This document shows, one piece after another, positions 59,363-64,000 of a DNA stretch of 64,000 bases (the first letter of the stretch is position 1; each line of letters starts with the position of its first letter). A program made the position numbers and the translations under genes. The notes beneath the pieces are model-generated. The model did not search any database, was not told the origin of the DNA, and saw nothing but the letters and a program-made list of their open reading frames with translations. The stretch lies in contig JBITNC010000001.1 of the NCBI GenBank assembly GCA_050084985.1, positions 170,562,001-170,626,000 on the forward strand. The letters are read 5' to 3'. This stretch comes from Nageia nagi (Eukaryota; Pinophyta).

Positions 59363-60525
59363 TCATCCTATCACTTGGTAATGTTTAAAATAAATCATGT
59401 TTACTGGGATAGGTAGTTCCTTGGACCTAATGATATCTTGTAGCCTAAATGCATTATTTTGCATAGTTTGAGTGATGATATAGGGCTTGCTCCAAAGGAA
59501 ATCAAACTTATGATGTTTCTTGGGCTTTGCTCTTTCTTCATCCCATTTGAGGATAATGTATCCTATTTCAAATTTCACCTAGGAAGTCTTCTTCTTATCA
59601 AACCACTTCTTAAATATCTATTGTTGATATTGGAAGGACTCATATGCTTTATTTCTATCTTCTTCCAACCTCAATAGTTGAATATACCTAGCTTTTAGTG
59701 GTTCAAAGTCATAGTCTTCCAACTCTCACAAAATATTTAGTGTGGATAACTTAAGATGAATTGGAAATACTTATCTTTTACCATATACTAATGCATAAGA
59801 GGATGCCTTGATAATTGAATTGATAATAATTCTATCTACCATAATGCATAGTCTAATTGTGTATGCCATTGTTTGGGATTCCCTTCAATTATACTTTTGA
59901 TGATTTGGGTTAGGTTTTTATTAGTCGATTCTTCTAACCCATTCTCTTACAAGTAATAGTTTTAAGAGAATAACTAGTAGATCTTGTATTTAGCAGTAAA
60001 ATATAACAAATTAGCTCCAATGAATGTAGGACCATTATTTGATACAATAGTCTATGGGATACCAAAGTGAGTAATTATTCTCTTAATAATCTTTATCACT
60101 ACCTCTTGATTTGCATTCTTACATGGCATAGCTTCTAACTATCTTGTAAAATAATCTATCGTAGTTAGAATAAACTTATGGCTTACTAAGGAAGTAGGAT
60201 TTATATCACCAATGAAATTAAGACCCCATTATTGGAAAGGTTACTCAACAACCATAGGATTAAGAGACATTATATCTTGTCTTCTTTTTCTCATATATCT
60301 ACTACATTTTTCACACTCCCAAGCTATCTTTAATGAATCCTAGAATATGGTAGGCCAATAGTACCCAACTTGTAATACTTTTGCTATAGTAGTTGGACCA
60401 CTATAATGTCCTCTAGAAAATCAATAATAAAATTCATGTAATATTTTTTGAGCTTGTAGCATGAATCTCCTCCTTTTAAATCTATCCATAGATTCAAGAC
60501 ATTTACTAGTCTGAAAATAAAAAAT
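59363..60525 (-). pseudogene. Tat B integrase, broken
   Basis: The C-terminal open piece 59578-59363 reads YIILKWDEERAKPKKHHKFD, FLWSKPYIIT, NNAFRLQDI, LPIPVNMIYFKHYQ, a typical Tat integrase C-terminal domain. The core around 60245-60040 is heavily decayed but keeps the HKFILTT/YFTR pattern partly. Zinc-binding remnants near 60400-60300. Confidence 0.82.
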
Positions 60526-60569
60526 AAACTATTTTATCCAATTACTTTCTTGATTAAGATGCTCTTGAT

Positions 60570-61010
60570 ATTCTATGATGGCAATCATTTGTGAGGCTTA
60601 TACTATATTTTCACAAGTATGCTTGCCCTTGATAAGCTTATTTGGTTTAATTTCTACATAATATTCTATTATCTTTATAATCCAACCAACCTTCCCTTCA
60701 CCCAATTCTACTTGAATGACATAGTTTCTTATATCAAGGTGAATAGTATACATAAGGATCTTATTATGGGACACATAATATTTAAATTTCTTAAGTCCCT
60801 TCATTATGTAAAACACTTGCTTCTTAATGAATTAATAGCTTTTTTGATATTGGTGTAGTGTTTGGCTATGAAAGGCAATCAGGTGTTCTTTTTTATCACC
60901 TTTTTATGCTAGGATTACAGTAATGTTTTTTTCTATTCCATATGCATACATAATGAAATCTTTTGAAAAATATGGATTCTTCAAAATAGGAGCTTCTATT
61001 ATAGCCTTTT
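60570..61010 (-). pseudogene. Tat B RNase H, broken
   Basis: FSKDFIMYAYGIEKNITVIL near 60975-60915, HLIAFHSQTLHQYQKSY, and the open piece 60816-60598 (YYVSHNKILMYTIHLDIRNY, GEGKVGWIIKIIEYYVEIKP). Same sequence as Tat A at 12.4-12.9 kb. Confidence 0.78.
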
Positions 61011-61019
61011 TTATATCCT

Positions 61020-61780
61020 AAAAAGCTTGTTTTGCTTCTTTTGACCAAGAAAATACAACATCTTCCTTTAACATTGTAGTAATTGGAGAAACTATTTTTG
61101 AAAAATTATTAATAAAGAAAGATTGTAAGTCTTTCTTGTTGAAGGGTAGGGTAAATGCTTCAATAGCTTTTATTATGTCTAGATCAATTACCAATCCATT
61201 CTCTAAGATAATATGACTAAGCAATTTTCTTTGGTTAACCATAAAAATGGACTTTTTGGGATTGATTGAGATCTCAAACTCTATACAATTTCAAAAAATT
61301 GCCTAAGATGATACAAATGATCTTGTCTACTTTATGAAAATATTATGATATCATCTTGATAGACTAGAATAATCTTATTTTTTAGATCACCAAAGGCATT
61401 TTCCATGGCTCTTTGGAAGCTTTCCCCTGCATTGGAAATACCAAAGGGCATCCTTTGGAATGTGAATGTCCCCCATTTGGTTGTAAATGCAGTTTTGAAT
61501 TGATCCTCATTCTTTACCCAAATTTGGTTGAATCAAGAGTAGCCATTAATCATGGAAAAATAGCAAGCCCTAGGTACTATATACAATATTTGTTCTATGG
61601 GAGGAAGGGGATAATTATATTTAAGAGATACTTGATTCATACTTATGAAATCTACACATAATCTAATCTCCCCACTCTTTTTTCTAACTAGGACTAGATT
61701 GGAAACCGAAGAAGGATGTTTGATGGGGTAGATAATTTTTGAATCAAGTAGTTTAATTAATTCCTATATCATGGATTCTT
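61020..61780 (-). pseudogene. Tat B reverse transcriptase, broken
   Basis: IRLCVDFISMNQVSLKYNYP, CYFSMINGYS, FQRMPFGISNAGESFQRAM, and the catalytic motif as ILVYQDDIIIFS near 61365-61330: YLDD has become YQDD but both Asp remain. RT C-terminal piece 61242-61018 (NQRKLLSHIILENGLVID, VVFSWSKEAKQAF). Confidence 0.87.
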
Positions 61781-62159
61781 CTATTTTTGGGTTGAATGGC
61801 CTTTATTTTTGCCTATATGATTTGGCTTATGGTTCAAGCTCAATGGCATGTTGGATGACATTCTTGTCATATATCTTCAGATCATCATAAGTTCAAGCAA
61901 TTGCTTTTAAAAACTAATGATAAATCTAAAACATGATCCTTTTCTCTTCTTTAGAGTACTTTGATCTAATTTTTATATATTTTTTAGGTTCTACTTCTAG
62001 ATCAATATTATTCTTCTTTTGAATGGCCAAGAATTTGGCCTTTTGAACATCCTTTGAATCAAATAATCTTTCAAAAGAGAGTAATCCTTTTGGTATGATA
62101 TTATTTTGGAGTTGAATTACATCTTACTCTTGGAAATAGTTAGGTAATTGTTCAATACC

Positions 62160-62690
62160 AAAGGTATGATCCATTGCTACATCTAATAGCAAATTCATAA
62201 TATGTTCATTGGAGTCAAATACCTACCAAAAGTTTTCAAGATTAGGCATTGATGGCCTACACTAGATTTTGAATCCAAAGCTTCCTCTTTTGTAATGAGC
62301 TAGGTTATAACATGCCCCTTTTCCAATAAGTGCATCAACAACTTGATTGTACCTTATATAAATAGATATAAAATTGATAGCTAATAATGATTCTAGTAGA
62401 TCCCATATTTTATTCCTATAGGTCTTCAAATAGTGATATTTTGTACTAATTTGGTCTTTTACTTATTTTATGACTAGTTTAAAATTGTCATGCATAATTA
62501 GACATCTGATGCCCATATTGATAGCTTTGGATAACTCTAAATGAAGGGATTCATACTCAATAGTGTTTTTTGTACAAATCCATGTGAATCTAAATAAGAA
62601 CCTCCTCATATGTCCCTCTAGTGATTTAAAGACAACACCAACTCCACATCCATGTTTACATCTTGGCCCATCAAAGTACATTATCTAAAT
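62160..62690 (-). pseudogene. Tat B archaeal-type RNase H upstream of RT
   Basis: The open piece 62681-62463: MYFDGPRCKHGCGVGVVFKS (first Asp), FTWICTKNTIEYESLHLELS (Glu), INMGIRCLIMHDNFKLVIK, where the third acidic residue, Asp of HGDSE in Tat A, is lost. Then LLAINFISIYIRYNQVVDAL near 62360 holds the last Asp. Linker HYKRGSFGFKI and NEHIMNLLLD lead to RT. As in Tat A, it lies on the protease side of RT. Confidence 0.82.
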
Positions 62691-62771
62691 TTCATGTTCC
62701 ATTTTAGCTATGACTAAAATTGGTTGTACATTTTTATATAAATAGTATTTGCCCATGCCAATGTTTATGAC

Positions 62772-63300
62772 CTAATAATTGAGGTCATTCATTGAGAGGA
62801 TTTCAATTTTTAGTATTTTTTCTCTAAGTGTATCCCTTTCAAACACTTCTATAGGTTTAGAGCCATTTATACAATTTTGCTTTGTAATCTTATTAATATG
62901 AACACTTTTGGTACCCTCATTCAAAATATTCACTTGTTTATTTTGGAAGGGAAGTAAAAGATGTGTATAATATAAATCTGGGTACCCTCCCAATTTATTA
63001 GTAAACTCTCTAGACAAACAGATTCTAAAAAGAGGTGGAATATCAACAATAATAATATCTTGAATGACATAGATATCAAGGAATGTATTAAGAGTAATTG
63101 AAACTTCTTCAACACAACCAACAACATCTATCGAGGAAAAATCTAATTTTATGACACCAATGCATCTAGTGATATATAATTTTATTTCATTTGCAATAGC
63201 TTTGGGAATTATGGTAATAACATCTTTGGTATCTATCAATCAATTATTAACTACCCAACCTTTTAATCTAAGGGATAGATAAAAAATATGGAGGTATTCT
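62772..63300 (-). pseudogene. Tat B protease region
   Basis: Open 63239-62772 (155 codons): MIDTKDVITIIPKAIANEIK is the likely active-site segment with DTG changed to DTK, followed by LYITRCI, SSIDVVGCVEEVSITLNTF, VIQDIIIVDIPPLFRICLSR and EFTNKLGGYPDLYYTHLLLP. The last part parallels the C-terminal substrate/helix region of Tat proteases. Longest intact frame of the Tat family here. Confidence 0.65.
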
Positions 63301-64000
63301 TATACCCATAGGAGCTAGAGGGACATCATTAGCTATTTCAAAGATAATATTACTCCCATTTACCCTTTTTTTACTCTTTTTTAACTTCAAAACTTCTTAC
63401 AATAGGTCCAATTGACCTAAAATATTTAATGCATTAAACATGGTCATTTTAGAAGGTATTTTCTTTAGTTCTTTGACAATGTTATATGGAACATAAGGGA
63501 TAGACTTACTTATTTTTGCGAGTTGATGTGTTTTGTATTGTTGAGTAGCCTTCTCCTTATGATGGTCAATGATAAAAGGATATCTCAATGGGTGAGGCCT
63601 CTCATTTTCTAGGAATTCTTTCCCATTTGCAACAAGAATTCCTGCTATTGGGGCAATATTACCTAGATGTTGAGAGATATGACCTCAATGTTTAGGGAGT
63701 TGATTTCCTTGATTCTATGGTTGAATCATAGGAGCCTTAGCTCTTTTTTATTAAGGTTGCACTAGGATAGTTTATTTATTTTACTTAGTATATTAGGGCT
63801 ATTATAGGGATACTAAAGAAGAAGTTATAGTTTGAACATAATTGGCTTGTTATCTAGCATAACATGAAAGCCAAAAATTAACCATGGTGAGATTAGCAGT
63901 AAGGTTTGATGCAAGTTCTACCATTTGATTTGAATGTAAGCCAAAGTATTATTGTTGATAGATAGAACATAAGTCTAGAAAATGAGGAGTTGAACATGGA
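63301..64000 (-). pseudogene. Tat B gag-protease linker (partial)
   Basis: Matches Tat A 15.2-15.84 kb. A short open piece at 63588-63397 (YPFIIDHHKEKATQQYKTHQ, LAKISKSIPYVPYNIVKELK) has no recognised domain. The element continues beyond the window. Confidence 0.55.

Larger units (their letters stand above)
53181..64000 (-). mobile_element. Tat B: second copy of the Tat A family (runs off window)
   Basis: Collinear with Tat A: 3' end TGTTGAT at 53181, ORF3, integrase, RNase H, RT, aRH, protease, and gag-protease linker at the right edge (63963-64000 equals Tat A 15785-15824). It lacks the chromovirus and keeps about 1.7 kb of ORF3 that Tat A has lost. It appears inserted in or joined to Tat C at 53180. 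The 5' LTR and gag lie beyond the window. Confidence 0.88.

Noticed and set aside
1-64000. Host genes, tRNA/rRNA genes, or a new defence-type gene system
   Set aside because: Every coding signal I could identify belongs to a transposable element; no tRNA-like or rRNA-like sequence and no multi-gene cellular operon was seen.

Overview
The window is repeat DNA from a plant nuclear genome with large intergenic regions. I found no intact host gene, tRNA, rRNA or CRISPR array. It is AT-rich, looks poor in CpG, and consists of nested, decayed retrotransposons: Ty3/Gypsy chromovirus, Ty3/Gypsy Tat type, Ty1/Copia and a plant L1-like LINE. There is also a 4.4 kb degenerate telomere-like (TTTAGGG-type) array. 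The mix suggests a large-genome seed plant. A gymnosperm is my best guess, but nothing here proves it.

Layout, left to right. (1) 505-714: a possible fragment of a CACTA (En/Spm) transposase. (2) 720-17095, minus strand: Tat-type Gypsy element 'Tat A', split by a complete but dead chromovirus at 2206-8214 with a 5-bp target duplication. (3) About 17095-23681, plus strand: 5'-truncated Copia element 'Copia A'. (4) 23682-29035: an AT-rich repeat block, then a long telomere-like array with higher-order structure. (5) About 29036-34450, plus strand: a LINE with remnants of ORF1, endonuclease, reverse transcriptase and zf-RVT. (6) About 34450-42598 and 51794-53180: a second, different Tat-type element, 'Tat C', on the minus strand, with a plant-mobile-domain ORF on the opposite strand at 37200-39260. 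(7) 42594-51798, minus strand: the complete Copia element 'Copia B', inserted into Tat C, with two 470-bp LTRs that are about 98% identical. (8) 53181-64000, minus strand: 'Tat B', a second copy of the Tat A family, running off the right edge.

Tat A and Tat B share an order I can read directly: protease, archaeal-type RNase H (aRH), RT, RNase H, integrase, then a very long third ORF of unknown function. Tat C has RT, RNase H, then aRH. Tat B also supplies the empty-site allele of the chromovirus insertion in Tat A.

All coding regions are broken. Most stops in the best preserved element (Copia B) are one C-to-T step from Gln or Arg codons, as expected from deamination of methylated cytosine. 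The most unusual items are the aRH-before-RT family with its large ORF3, and the telomere-like array with its recurring spacer blocks. I see no cellular pathway or defence system.
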